A stretch of DNA of 64,000 nucleotides from Canibacter zhoujuaniae (lineage in GTDB: Bacteria > Actinomycetota > Actinomycetes > Actinomycetales > Microbacteriaceae): assembly GCF_011752005.1 (NCBI RefSeq), contig NZ_JAAIJZ010000001.1:496001-560000 (forward strand). The letters run 5' to 3'. Shown here piece after piece: positions 33,728 to 42,902 of this stretch; position 1 is the first letter of the stretch; every line of letters starts with the position of its first letter. A program made the position numbers and the translations under genes. The notes under the pieces are model-generated. The model was given only the letters and a program-made list of their open reading frames with translations, searched no databases and had not been told where the DNA came from.

Positions 33728-34942
33728 GTGACTGCAGAAAACACCTGGGGCCGCGTAGACGAAACCGGAAATGTATTCGTAAAGGACAGTGACAGCGAAC
33801 GCCTTGTCGGCCAGTTCCAAGACGGCACCTCAGAAGAGGCACTGGCGTACTTTACCCGTAAATACGATGATCTCGCTTACCAGGTAACTCTTTTGGAGGC
33901 GCGCATTGCGCGCGGCACGGCTAACGCCAACGTCACCCAGTCTGTTGAAAAACTCGAGCAGCAGGTGGCAGAGCCGCACGCTGTGGGAGATCTGCAAGCG
34001 TTACGCGACCGTGTTGCCACTCTAAAGCAAAAGGCTAACGATTTCGCCGCCGCAGAAAAGGCGCGCAAAGAAGCAGCGCGTAAGGCAACGCTCGCCGAGC
34101 GTGACGCAATCGCAACTGAGGCTGAAAGACTCGCTGCCCAGCCGGCCGGCAACACCAATTGGAAGAAAACAGCCGCACAGTTTGAAGAGCTGTTTGCAAA
34201 ATGGCAGCACTCGCAGCGCAACTCTGCGCCAATCTCAAAATCACAGTCTGATGCCCAGTGGCGTCGCTTCCGTGCAGCGCGCAGCACGTTTGAAACCACC
34301 CGCCGTCAGTATTTTCTGAAGATTGACGCAGAAAATAAAGAAGTGCGCCAAATAAAAGAGAAGCTAATCACAAAGGCTGAGGCGCTCGCTCCAAAGGGTG
34401 CAGAGGGTGTTGACGAATACCGGCTACTGCTCGATGAGTGGAAGACAGTCAAGCGCGCCAGCCGAAAGCTTGAAGACAGTCTGTGGGCCAGGTTTAAGGC
34501 CGCTGGCGATACACTTTTTGCAGCTCGCGCAGAAGAGCTGGCCGCGGTTGATGAGGAGTACAAGGCAAACCAGGAAAAGAAGGAAGCGTTGCTCGCAGAT
34601 CTGGGCAGCCAAATAAAGTCTGAACCAAACTATCAAGAAGCACGCAAGCTGCTGGCAAACTTACAAGAGCAGTGGGCGGAAATTGGCCGCGTTCCGCGCG
34701 ATCAAAAGCGCAAAATCGAGGATCAACTGCGTCAGCTACAGGATCATGTTGCAGATCTCGAGGCAAAGCACTGGGAAGAGACGGATCCAGAGCCGGAGGC
34801 GCGTGCGTCTGGTTTGCGAGAGCAGCTTGAGCAGTCGATAGCCCAGCTAGAGGCGGAGCTTACTACAGCTAACCCAAGCCAAAAAGTTGCGATCGAAGAA
34901 AAGCTCGCAACGCAGAAGGCTTGGCTTACCGCGCTCGGCTAA
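33728..34942 (+). CDS. DUF349 domain protein
   Basis: 404 aa, rich in Lys, Glu, Ala and Gln, with long coiled-coil stretches and repeated W...F / RFRAARSTFE-like units typical of DUF349. Actinobacterial homologues sit near relA/secF, as here. The function is unknown; some DUF349 proteins are linked to stress or RNA processing. GTG start chosen because the protein begins before the conserved WGRVDETGNVFV region. An AAAGAT hexamer lies 7 nt upstream, so this mRNA may be leaderless too, though less clearly. Confidence 0.85.
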   Translation: MTAENTWGRVDETGNVFVKDSDSERLVGQFQDGTSEEALAYFTRKYDDLAYQVTLLEARIARGTANANVTQSVEKLEQQVAEPHAVGDLQALRDRVATLKQKANDFAAAEKARKEAARKATLAERDAIATEAERLAAQPAGNTNWKKTAAQFEELFAKWQHSQRNSAPISKSQSDAQWRRFRAARSTFETTRRQYFLKIDAENKEVRQIKEKLITKAEALAPKGAEGVDEYRLLLDEWKTVKRASRKLEDSLWARFKAAGDTLFAARAEELAAVDEEYKANQEKKEALLADLGSQIKSEPNYQEARKLLANLQEQWAEIGRVPRDQKRKIEDQLRQLQDHVADLEAKHWEETDPEPEARASGLREQLEQSIAQLEAELTTANPSQKVAIEEKLATQKAWLTALG

Positions 34943-34956
34943 CAGCACGATCCAAC

Positions 34957-35000
34957 AAAATTACGGGAGTTTTCCACAGATTGAAAGCTCCCGTAATTTT
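34957..35000 (+). terminator. Intrinsic terminator of the DUF349 gene
   Basis: AAAATTACGGGAG (34957-34969) with CTCCCGTAATTTT (34988-35000), extended inward by TTTTC/GAAAG, makes an 18-bp stem with an 8-nt loop and a following T-run. Confidence 0.88.
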
Positions 35001-35017
35001 TTGTTTCTTGCAGCGGG

Positions 35018-35023
35018 AATAAT
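35018..35023 (+). promoter_or_regulatory. Candidate -10 element for a leaderless AbiEi-like gene
   Basis: AATAAT ends 6 nt before ATG 35030, directly after the DUF349 terminator; no Shine-Dalgarno is present. Confidence 0.38.
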
Positions 35024-35029
35024 GTGTGT

Positions 35030-35611
35030 ATGCGAAACGCTATCCCCCTTCCAAATATCCCGATTGCACAGTTGCAGGAGGCAATTGAGCGGCTTCCTGC
35101 AACACTGCTTAGCGCGCATCGAATGCACGGCGCACTTGAGCACTGCGGCCTTGGCTACAGGCCGACCTGCGTAAAAGAATCAGCGGAGATTAGAGCTCGC
35201 TCACTTGCTCCATTTCTACCGCCGCACACAGTTATTTGTGGTGTAACAGCAGCTTGGGTTTGGGGAGCCATAGGCAAATTTCGCACTCCGGTTGAAGTGA
35301 ACAATTTTGGTGGCTCCTGTCGCATTCCTGCAGGGGTGCACAATCGCACTGTAATCAGACACGCACGCATCACAGCTGATGAGGTCGTCTCGTTAGGCGG
35401 TGTTAGGGTCACCACCACCAGGCGCACTGTTTTTGATCTTCTATACTTCTACGAAGCGGCAAATACAGCACCCTTACAGTTAATGCTGCTGGGGCTCATG
35501 CGGCTCTCGCAGCTTACTCCCGATGATATTCTCGAAAGCCTATTAACACGCCAACATCCGCGCAAACAGCACGCACTACGCCTCGCACAGCAGGTGTTTA
35601 AACAGTCTTAA
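35030..35611 (+). CDS. Hypothetical protein resembling the AbiEi antitoxin-like family
   Basis: About 193 aa. The middle contains ICGVTAAWVWG, a beta-rich stretch, then HNRTVIRH and VRVTTTRRTVFDLL. This layout matches the conserved region of actinobacterial AbiEi-like (type IV antitoxin or DUF559-associated) proteins. No nuclease motif and no adjacent toxin gene are visible, so a toxin-antitoxin role is not supported. The start may be GTG 35024 or ATG 35030. Its stop overlaps the stop of relA on the other strand. Function unknown. Confidence 0.65.
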   Translation: MRNAIPLPNIPIAQLQEAIERLPATLLSAHRMHGALEHCGLGYRPTCVKESAEIRARSLAPFLPPHTVICGVTAAWVWGAIGKFRTPVEVNNFGGSCRIPAGVHNRTVIRHARITADEVVSLGGVRVTTTRRTVFDLLYFYEAANTAPLQLMLLGLMRLSQLTPDDILESLLTRQHPRKQHALRLAQQVFKQS

Positions 35612-37866
35612 ACCATGTTGACGCGATAAACGTCGTACACTCCTTCTAGACGGCGCACAGCATTAAGCACCCGCTCCAAGTGGGTGGTATTGACCATTTC
35701 AAAAGAGAAGCGACTAATCGCCAACCGTGAGCTGCTCGTTTGCACAGATGCCTGCAGAATATTCACATGATGCTCAGAGAGCGTGCGAGTCACATCAGAC
35801 AGCAGTCGCGAGCGATCAAGCGCCTCAACCTGAATATTAACGAGGAACACATTACGCGGGTTTGCCGCCCACTCAACTTCAATCAGACGCTCTGACTGAG
35901 ATTTTAGTGCGGCATAGTTCGAACAGTCTGCACGATGCACTGAGACTCCCGAACCTTTCGTAATAAACCCGCAAATCTCATCTCCCGGCACCGGCGTGCA
36001 GCACTTCGCCAGTTTCACAAGAACATCGCCAGCACCCCTGACAAGCACACCGCACTCAGATGATGCTTTAGCGTTAAGAGAGCGCGCAGTGTAAAGCGAT
36101 TCCGCTATCGGACTGTCAACATCCGACTGCTCTTCTCGGGCAATTGCAGCAACAATCTTTTCCACCACAGAGTGGGCGGAAACATGACCCTCGCCGATCC
36201 CGACATAAAGCCCTGCGATATCCTCATAGTGCAGCTGCAGCACAACCTGCTGCAGCGCCTCAGACTGCATCAGCTTATGAATTGGTAGCTGCCGCCGGCG
36301 CATTTCCTTAACAAGATCTTCTTTGCCCTGTTCTTCAGCGTCGGCGCGGCGTTCCTTCGTAAACCACTGGCGGATTTTATTCTGCGCGCGCTTACTCTTA
36401 ACAAAGCTCAACCACCCCTGTTTCGGGCCGGCAGATTGATCATTTGAGGTGAGCACCTCAACCACGTCACCATTCTTCAGCTCTGTTTCCAAAGCCACCA
36501 TCCGCCCGTTTACACGAGCCCCCATGGTGCGGTGACCGATCTCGGTGTGCACTGCATAAGCAAAATCGACCGGGGTGCCACCAGCGGGCAGACCGATCAC
36601 TCGCCCCTTTGGGGTGAACACATAAACTTCCTTAGCGCCGATTTCAAAGCGTAAGGCGTCAAGAAACTCACTCGGATCTTCGGTCTCGGCCTGCCAATCG
36701 TTAATGTGCGAGAGCCATGCCATCTCTTCGGTAGCGGTGCCCTTTTCGACGTCAGCAGCACTCTGCCCGGCCTTATATTTCCAGTGCGCAGCAACACCGT
36801 ATTCGGCACGGTGGTGCATGTCTACTGTGCGCACCTGAATCTCAACCGCACGACCGTCAGGGCCAATAACCGTTGTGTGCAGTGACTGATAGAGATTGAA
36901 TTTTGGCGTGGCGATGTAGTCTTTAAAGCGCCCCGGAATTGGCGTCCACCGTGCATGCACCGCACCGAGCACGGCATAGCAGTCACGGATAGTCTCAACG
37001 ATGACTCGAATTCCCACCAGGTCGTAAATATCGTCGAAATCTCGACCACGCACAACCATTTTCTGGTAGATCGAATAGAGCTCTTTCGGGCGCCCGGCTA
37101 CCTTACCGCGGATACGCGATTCACGCAGATCCTGCTGAATCGCATCAGTCACCTTCTTCACCAACTCTTCGCGCTTCGGATTGCGCTGCGTAACAAGATT
37201 CTCAATCTCGTTGTAAAGCTTTGGTTTTAGGGTTGCGAAAGACAGGTCTTCAAGCTCAGTCTTCAAGCCTTGAATACCGAGACGGTGCGCAAGCGGTGCG
37301 TAAATCTCAAGTGTTTCGGTTGCTTTTGCACGCGCCTTCTCAACGGGCATAAAACCCCATGTGCGCGCGTTGTGCAAGCGGTCAGCGAGCTTTATTAAGA
37401 GCACGCGAATATCGCGGGTCATAGCGACAATCATTTTTCGCACGGTTTCTGCCTGTGCGGCCTCCCCGTACTTCACCTTATCTAACTTCGTCACGCCATC
37501 AACAAGAAGAGCGATCCGATCGCCAAAATCGGCCGTCAGCTGTTCGAGACTGTAATCAGTGTCTTCTACTGTGTCATGTAGCAGTGCGGCTGCAACAACG
37601 GTGGGCGCAACACCAAGATCTGCGAGAATCTGGGCGACCGCAACTGGATGCGTGAAATACGGCTCCCCGCTTCTGCGCGTCTGCCCCTCATGCGCTTTCT
37701 CACCGACTTTATAGGCGCGTTGGATCACGCTCACATCAGCACGCGGATGTTGCGATTTTACGGTCTTAATCAGCTGATCGAGACCGTCGGGGGTCTGCGA
37801 ACGCGCGAAAACCCGCGGCACAAAACGGCGCAGCGAGTTACCAGAATGCTGCTGAGTGTTATTCAT
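35608..37866 (-). CDS. relA: Bifunctional (p)ppGpp synthetase/hydrolase (Rel)
   Basis: 752 aa stringent-response enzyme. HD hydrolase domain (AALLHDTVEDTD), synthetase domain, TGS domain (VYVFTPKGRVIGLPAGGTPVDFAYAVH) and a C-terminal ACT domain are in order. An intact HD motif with a complete synthetase is typical of the single Rel of actinobacteria. ATG 37866 has AGGTGG seven bases upstream. Last gene of the leuA-ruvAB-secDF transcript, convergent with the AbiEi-like gene. Confidence 0.97.
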   Translation of the reverse strand: MNNTQQHSGNSLRRFVPRVFARSQTPDGLDQLIKTVKSQHPRADVSVIQRAYKVGEKAHEGQTRRSGEPYFTHPVAVAQILADLGVAPTVVAAALLHDTVEDTDYSLEQLTADFGDRIALLVDGVTKLDKVKYGEAAQAETVRKMIVAMTRDIRVLLIKLADRLHNARTWGFMPVEKARAKATETLEIYAPLAHRLGIQGLKTELEDLSFATLKPKLYNEIENLVTQRNPKREELVKKVTDAIQQDLRESRIRGKVAGRPKELYSIYQKMVVRGRDFDDIYDLVGIRVIVETIRDCYAVLGAVHARWTPIPGRFKDYIATPKFNLYQSLHTTVIGPDGRAVEIQVRTVDMHHRAEYGVAAHWKYKAGQSAADVEKGTATEEMAWLSHINDWQAETEDPSEFLDALRFEIGAKEVYVFTPKGRVIGLPAGGTPVDFAYAVHTEIGHRTMGARVNGRMVALETELKNGDVVEVLTSNDQSAGPKQGWLSFVKSKRAQNKIRQWFTKERRADAEEQGKEDLVKEMRRRQLPIHKLMQSEALQQVVLQLHYEDIAGLYVGIGEGHVSAHSVVEKIVAAIAREEQSDVDSPIAESLYTARSLNAKASSECGVLVRGAGDVLVKLAKCCTPVPGDEICGFITKGSGVSVHRADCSNYAALKSQSERLIEVEWAANPRNVFLVNIQVEALDRSRLLSDVTRTLSEHHVNILQASVQTSSSRLAISRFSFEMVNTTHLERVLNAVRRLEGVYDVYRVNMV

Positions 37867-37921
37867 CACAGAACCACCTTTCTAATAGCCCTACGATACA
37901 CCCGCACAACCGGGTTACACG

Positions 37922-38995
37922 CTAGCCGACGTTTGCGTATGGATCAACAGAGGTGTCAGTCTTCTTTTTAACCACCCGCCGTGGTTTGCGTGCGAGAGTA
38001 TCAACACCCCTCTCACGCGCCTTACGCACCTCGTCATCGTTTTCTACGATTGCGCTCTCCCGTTCACGCAGGTGCGAGTAGACGGGAGCGGCTATAAAGA
38101 TTGTGGAGTATGCGCCGACGAGAATACCGATGAAAAGCGCCAAGGCGATATCGCGTAGCGTACCCGCGCCGAGCACAGCAGCACCAATGAAAAGGATAGA
38201 TGCAACCGGCAAAAGAGCCACAACTGAGGTGTTTATAGAGCGCACTAGGGTCTGGTTAACCCCAAGATTCACAGCCTCAGCAAAAGTGCGACGCCCGTTC
38301 ATTTCTTCGGGTGCGGTGTTTTCACGGATTTTGTCGAACACCACGACGGTGTCGTAGAGTGAGTAGCCCAAGATTGTCAAGAACCCGATCACCGCTGCCG
38401 GTGTAATTTCGAAGCCTGACAGGCCGTAAACTCCCGCGGTAAGCACGAGGTCGTGACCCAGCGCAATAAGAGCTGCCAATGACATCTTCCAGGTGCGGAA
38501 GTAAACCGCCATCACAATTGCGGCGAAGATAAGGAAAACAACAAGCGCAATCAGCGCCTGCCTAGTCACATCCTGACCCCAAACGGCGCCAATAAATGAG
38601 GAGGTTACTTCGTCATTTGTAACTCCGTAGGCTGCTGCAAGTTCGTCAGCCAAGGCGATTGACTGCGAGGGCTCAAGCTGTTCAGTCTGCACCTGAATAT
38701 CAGAGGCACCAACGAGGAGCACCCGTGGTTCGGTGCCCGGCAGCTGCTGCTGCACAACCTCAGTTGCTACCGCTGGATCACGATCCGCTCCCTCAGGCAA
38801 ATGCACCTGGAACTGGCTGCCGCCTGTAAATTCGATACCGAGCTGGTAGCCACCGCGGATGAACGGACCGACCAGCGCAACAACGATGAGACCGAGAGCA
38901 ATGAGATACCACAGCTTCCGGCGGCCAACAATGTTGAACGATTTTTTACCGCTGTACAGATCATTGCCGAGCTGACTTAAGGATTGTTTCGCCAT
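37922..38995 (-). CDS. secF: Protein translocase subunit SecF
   Basis: 357 aa, six membrane helices; uses proton motive force with SecD to pull proteins through SecYEG. The first periplasmic motif GIEFTGGSQFQVHLP and the later TILGYSLYDTVVVFDKIREN segment are characteristic. A Lys/Arg-rich C-terminal tail is present. AGGAGG precedes the ATG, two bases after the secD stop. Confidence 0.96.
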   Translation of the reverse strand: MAKQSLSQLGNDLYSGKKSFNIVGRRKLWYLIALGLIVVALVGPFIRGGYQLGIEFTGGSQFQVHLPEGADRDPAVATEVVQQQLPGTEPRVLLVGASDIQVQTEQLEPSQSIALADELAAAYGVTNDEVTSSFIGAVWGQDVTRQALIALVVFLIFAAIVMAVYFRTWKMSLAALIALGHDLVLTAGVYGLSGFEITPAAVIGFLTILGYSLYDTVVVFDKIRENTAPEEMNGRRTFAEAVNLGVNQTLVRSINTSVVALLPVASILFIGAAVLGAGTLRDIALALFIGILVGAYSTIFIAAPVYSHLRERESAIVENDDEVRKARERGVDTLARKPRRVVKKKTDTSVDPYANVG

Positions 38996-38997
38996 GA

Positions 38998-40818
38998 TTA
39001 GTTCTCCTCCTTAGCAGCAGCCGCAAGAGCTTTCCGTTCGGCAATAGTCATTTGATTTTTCACGCGCGAGCGGCCGCGACCGCGCTTCGCAACGCGCCGC
39101 CCCGGCGCATCCGCCAGTGAGCGAGGTTGTTTCTCTGTCTCTTCGGGTGTCTCTGCAGATTCCGCTGCAACCGCCTTCTCAGCAAAACGGCCGCGACCGC
39201 GATAGCTGGCTCCGTGCCTGCGCGGATCAAGGCCGGAAGCCGGATGCCCATCACCGAAGAATCTAGTGCGTGCAAGCAGGGTCAGCACAGGGTGAGTGAA
39301 GAGTGAAACAACAACCAGGTCGATAAGGGTTGTAAGCCCCAGGGTGAAAGCAAAACCGCGCACGTTACCAACGGCGAGAGCGAAGAGGATCGCAGCCGCT
39401 AAGAAGTTGATCGTGTCTGAGGCCAGAATGGTTCTGAACGCCTTGCGCCAACCGGATGCCACAGCCTCCTGCAGTTGCAGGCCGTCACGTAGCGCATCTC
39501 GCACTCGTTCGAAGTACACGATAAATGAGTCTGCGGTGATACCAATTGCCACGATAATACCCGTCACACCGGCGAGTGAGAGCCGGTAACCCTGTCGCCA
39601 CGAGAGGTAGGTTAAGAGCAGGTAGGTCAAAAGGCCTGCTACCAGCAACGAAGCGACGGTGAGCAGACCAAGCGCGCGGTACTGGAAGATTGAGTAGATG
39701 ACGACTATAGCAAGACCGATGAGACCGGCGATCAGACCGGCGGCTAGCTGGCTGCTACCGAGGGTTGCTGAAATATCTTCCTGACTCTGCACGGTAAAAC
39801 TGATTGGCAGAGCGCCATACTTCAGCTGGTCTGCCAGAGTCTGCGCTGATTCCTGAGTGAATGAACCCGAGATCTGCGGGCGGCCGTCAAGAATTAGGCC
39901 GTTCATTGCGGGCGCTGAAATCACCTGACCGTCAACAACAAAGGCAAACATGTTCAACGGCGCCTGCTTGTTTAGAAGACGCTGACTGACCTCACCAAAA
40001 ATGCGAGTTCCCTCTTCATTGAACCTGATGTTTACACCCCATTTACCGGTGCTCGCACCGGAAGAGGTTGCAATAAGCCCGGCGCTAGCATCACTAATGG
40101 AATCGCCTGTTAGCTCAACAGGGCCGAGGATGAACTTGGTGCGGCGCAGGTCGTCACAGGTAAACACAGGCAGTTCTGGTTTAGCTGCGCTAACGGTTGC
40201 AAGGTTAGCCGCGGTGCAATCAAATTTTTCGAAGGCAGCGAGCAGTTCTTGAGAGACCCAGTCAGTTGAGCCGGGCTCGGTTGGCTGCGGCGAGGGCAAA
40301 AGCGCTGCATCCTGAGCTGGGTTTTGCCCGGCTTCCTCCGGTAGCTCAGGCGCAGTTTCGGATCGCAGCTCATTCACAACCGCTTCAGTAAGCCCGTTGC
40401 CCTCCATCAACACAGGGCGCAGATCTAGGCGGGCAGAGGCTTCGATACGCGCTAGTGTTGCCTCATCTACGCGCCCTGGAATCGACACCAGAATATTGGT
40501 GCCACCCATGGTGCTAACCTCGGCTTCTGAAACACCTGAGGCATCAACTCGCTGCCGGATAATTGCAACTGCCTGCTGCACCTGTTCGGCAGACACAGTG
40601 CCGCCATCGTCGGTGCGCGGTGCTAGTAGAATTTGTGTTCCACCCTGCAAGTCGAGCGCTAGCTTGGGGGTAATGGTCGCATCACTGCGTGTCAGGCCAA
40701 GACCTAATAGTCCGGCTAGCGCAACTAAGATCACGAGCAGACCGATTAATGACCGTCGCGCATTCTTAATAATTGGGGTTGCAGCCAACGTTGTTTCGCT
40801 TTCTTCTGGACGCAACAA
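38998..40818 (-). CDS. secD: Protein translocase subunit SecD
   Basis: 606 aa partner of SecF. First membrane helix about residues 23-43, then the LALDLQGGTQILLAP motif, a large periplasmic domain and five C-terminal helices (GVTGIIVAIGITADSFIVYFERVRD). The last 80 residues are a long Arg/Lys/Glu-rich cytoplasmic tail. The TTG start at 40818 lacks a clear Shine-Dalgarno; TTG 40788 is an alternative that would remove ten residues. Confidence 0.95.
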   Translation of the reverse strand: MLRPEESETTLAATPIIKNARRSLIGLLVILVALAGLLGLGLTRSDATITPKLALDLQGGTQILLAPRTDDGGTVSAEQVQQAVAIIRQRVDASGVSEAEVSTMGGTNILVSIPGRVDEATLARIEASARLDLRPVLMEGNGLTEAVVNELRSETAPELPEEAGQNPAQDAALLPSPQPTEPGSTDWVSQELLAAFEKFDCTAANLATVSAAKPELPVFTCDDLRRTKFILGPVELTGDSISDASAGLIATSSGASTGKWGVNIRFNEEGTRIFGEVSQRLLNKQAPLNMFAFVVDGQVISAPAMNGLILDGRPQISGSFTQESAQTLADQLKYGALPISFTVQSQEDISATLGSSQLAAGLIAGLIGLAIVVIYSIFQYRALGLLTVASLLVAGLLTYLLLTYLSWRQGYRLSLAGVTGIIVAIGITADSFIVYFERVRDALRDGLQLQEAVASGWRKAFRTILASDTINFLAAAILFALAVGNVRGFAFTLGLTTLIDLVVVSLFTHPVLTLLARTRFFGDGHPASGLDPRRHGASYRGRGRFAEKAVAAESAETPEETEKQPRSLADAPGRRVAKRGRGRSRVKNQMTIAERKALAAAAKEEN

Positions 40819-40860
40819 ACGCCCGACACAAAGGTGTGGGGCGTTTGCTGATTTAAGTTG

Positions 40861-41235
40861 CTAAATCTGTCGATTACCGTTTTCGTCGCTTGGATTGATG
40901 TCGTCTGTCACAGCAGGATCGCTAGCTTCTGTCTCTGTCAGACGCTCTGCCGCAGGAATATCAGCGGGGGCGGCCTCAGGAACAATCTCGCGGATTGCTT
41001 GAATATGAATCTCGATCGCAGCATCACCGCTTGCAATAGTCGCGCGATTGCTGTCACGGTCTACAGTTATGATTCGGCCGTAGATACCCGATGTGGTCAT
41101 GATTTCCACACCCGGCTGCAAACCGCTGTTCATCTGTTCACGCTGTGCTTTAACACGTCGACTGTTGCGAAACATCATGAACACCATCAGGGCTAACAGG
41201 CCGAGCATGATTATCATAACTGGATCAAATGGCAT
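40861..41235 (-). CDS. yajC: Preprotein translocase subunit YajC
   Basis: 124 aa with one N-terminal membrane helix (IIMLGLLALMVFMMF), then the MFRNSRRVKAQREQMNSGLQ segment and a beta-rich region common to YajC. Acidic tail. ATG with AGGAG. Accessory to SecDF, which follows. Confidence 0.93.
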   Translation of the reverse strand: MPFDPVMIIMLGLLALMVFMMFRNSRRVKAQREQMNSGLQPGVEIMTTSGIYGRIITVDRDSNRATIASGDAAIEIHIQAIREIVPEAAPADIPAAERLTETEASDPAVTDDINPSDENGNRQI

Positions 41236-41277
41236 TGGTTCTCCTGACGGCTTTACAGATAATACTTAACTATTCGA

Positions 41278-42276
41278 CTATACGGCATCGGGCTGTGGAA
41301 GCCCTAAGATTGTGTATGCTTTAGCGGTTGCGATGCGCCCGCGAGAGCTCCGTGTCATAAGCCCCGCACGAACGAGAAACGGTTCCACAACCGATTCAAC
41401 GGTTTCCGCTTCTTCACCAACTGAGACCGCAAGTGTCTGCAGGCCTACAGGGCCACCGTTAAAACGTTCAACCACAGCGCGCAAGACTTCGCGGTCGAGG
41501 CGATCAAGCCCGAGTGCGTCAACATCATAGAGCGCTAACGCTGCACGCACGCTCTGTTCATCAGCGGGTTTATCGTGCACGAGCGCATAGTCGCGGGCCC
41601 GGCGTAATAGTCGGTTAGCGATACGCGGTGTGCCACGCGACCGCGAGGCAATTTCAGCTACCGCCTCCGCAGTGATCGGGAAGTTTAGGAGGTTAGCCGC
41701 GCGCGCAACCACCTGCTCTAATTCACTGTCATCATAAAACTCCAGGTGAGCAGTAAAACCAAAGCGATCACGCAGGGGGTTCGGCAGCAGCCCGGCTCGA
41801 GTTGTTGCGCCAACGAGAGTGAACGGAGCAATTTCTAAAGGAATCGATGTTGCGCCGGCGCCCTTTCCGACCATAATGTCGATACGAAAATCCTCCATCG
41901 CAAGGTACAGCATTTCCTCCGCAGAGCGTGCCATGCGATGTATTTCATCAATAAAAAGCACCTCGCCCGGCGTGAGCGCAGACAACACTGCCGCCAAATC
42001 ACCCGCGTGCTGAATTGCCGGCCCTGAGGTTTGGTGCAGTGGTTTATTAAGTTCCTGCGCCACAATCATAGACAGTGTGGTTTTACCCAATCCTGGCGGC
42101 CCGGCAAGCAAAATATGGTCGGGTGCTCTCCCCTGTATTTGTGCCGCCTGCAAAAGTAAGCGCAACTGCTCTCGCACTTTAGTTTGCCCGACAAACTCAT
42201 CAAGGTTACCGGGGCGCAGCGCACCCTCGATCGCCAGTTCAGCGCTGCTTGCCTGTGGAGAAAGTTCGTTCGACAT
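41278..42276 (-). CDS. ruvB: Holliday junction helicase motor RuvB
   Basis: 332 aa AAA+ motor that drives branch migration with RuvA. Walker A is AGPPGLGKTT, Walker B is LFIDEIHRM, and arginine-finger and winged-helix regions follow. The frame starts at GTG 42285, but ATG 42276 has GGTGG five bases upstream and is preferred. It directly follows ruvA. Confidence 0.97.
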   Translation of the reverse strand: MSNELSPQASSAELAIEGALRPGNLDEFVGQTKVREQLRLLLQAAQIQGRAPDHILLAGPPGLGKTTLSMIVAQELNKPLHQTSGPAIQHAGDLAAVLSALTPGEVLFIDEIHRMARSAEEMLYLAMEDFRIDIMVGKGAGATSIPLEIAPFTLVGATTRAGLLPNPLRDRFGFTAHLEFYDDSELEQVVARAANLLNFPITAEAVAEIASRSRGTPRIANRLLRRARDYALVHDKPADEQSVRAALALYDVDALGLDRLDREVLRAVVERFNGGPVGLQTLAVSVGEEAETVESVVEPFLVRAGLMTRSSRGRIATAKAYTILGLPQPDAV

Positions 42277-42285
42277 TGCGACCAC

Positions 42286-42897
42286 CTATCGGTTCTGCAA
42301 CAGCACCAGAGCCGCTTTTAACACTGCAGCGGTATCTTTCGCTACACCGGTTTGTAAAGCGTCGTCAACAGCGGTTAGGGCGGCGGTTTCATTAAAGCCC
42401 ATTCCGGTGAGCGCGGCGACCACCTGATCGCGCATAGCTGGCGTTAAGCCGTTTTCAGCCACACCAGATGTTTGCGGATCGGCCGCAGCGCTCGCGAAGG
42501 AAGCGACTTTACCGGCGAGCGATACCATGATCATTTTTGCTGATTTCGGCCCGATTCCGCTAACTGCTTGGAACGGTTTCGGATCCTCGTGCGCGACCGC
42601 TGTGGCGATCTGCTGCGGGGTCAGGGCTGAGAGCACCCCGAGTGCGCTCCGCGGCCCCACCCCGTTCACGCTCAACAGAAGGTTAAACACCTCGAGCTGC
42701 TCTCGATCCGCAAACCCGAACAGTGTTTGCGCATCCTCCCGCACAATAAGCTGCGTGTGCCAAAACACTTTGTCGCCTGTGTGCGTGGTTGCAGCAAGGG
42801 GAGCCGGCAGCTCAACTCGATAGCCGAGCGCGCCGGTGTCTACCACAGCATGATCTGCAGCGCGGTGGGTGACCTCTCCCCTAATTGATGCAATCAC
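42286..42897 (-). CDS. ruvA: Holliday junction DNA helicase subunit RuvA
   Basis: 203 aa; binds four-way junctions as a tetramer. N-terminal OB domain (MIASIRGEVTHR), helix-hairpin-helix pairs (LLSVNGVGPRSAL and AVSGIGPKSAKMI) and the C-terminal domain that regulates RuvB. GTG start. Upstream is leuA, not ruvC, which is the usual actinobacterial neighbour. Confidence 0.96.
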   Translation of the reverse strand: MIASIRGEVTHRAADHAVVDTGALGYRVELPAPLAATTHTGDKVFWHTQLIVREDAQTLFGFADREQLEVFNLLLSVNGVGPRSALGVLSALTPQQIATAVAHEDPKPFQAVSGIGPKSAKMIMVSLAGKVASFASAAADPQTSGVAENGLTPAMRDQVVAALTGMGFNETAALTAVDDALQTGVAKDTAAVLKAALVLLQNR

Positions 42898-42902
42898 AGC
42901 TG

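Noticed and set aside
35030..37866. Toxin-antitoxin system formed by the AbiEi-like gene and a neighbour
   Set aside because: The adjacent genes are DUF349, relA and secF. No AbiEii-like nucleotidyltransferase or other toxin is visible.
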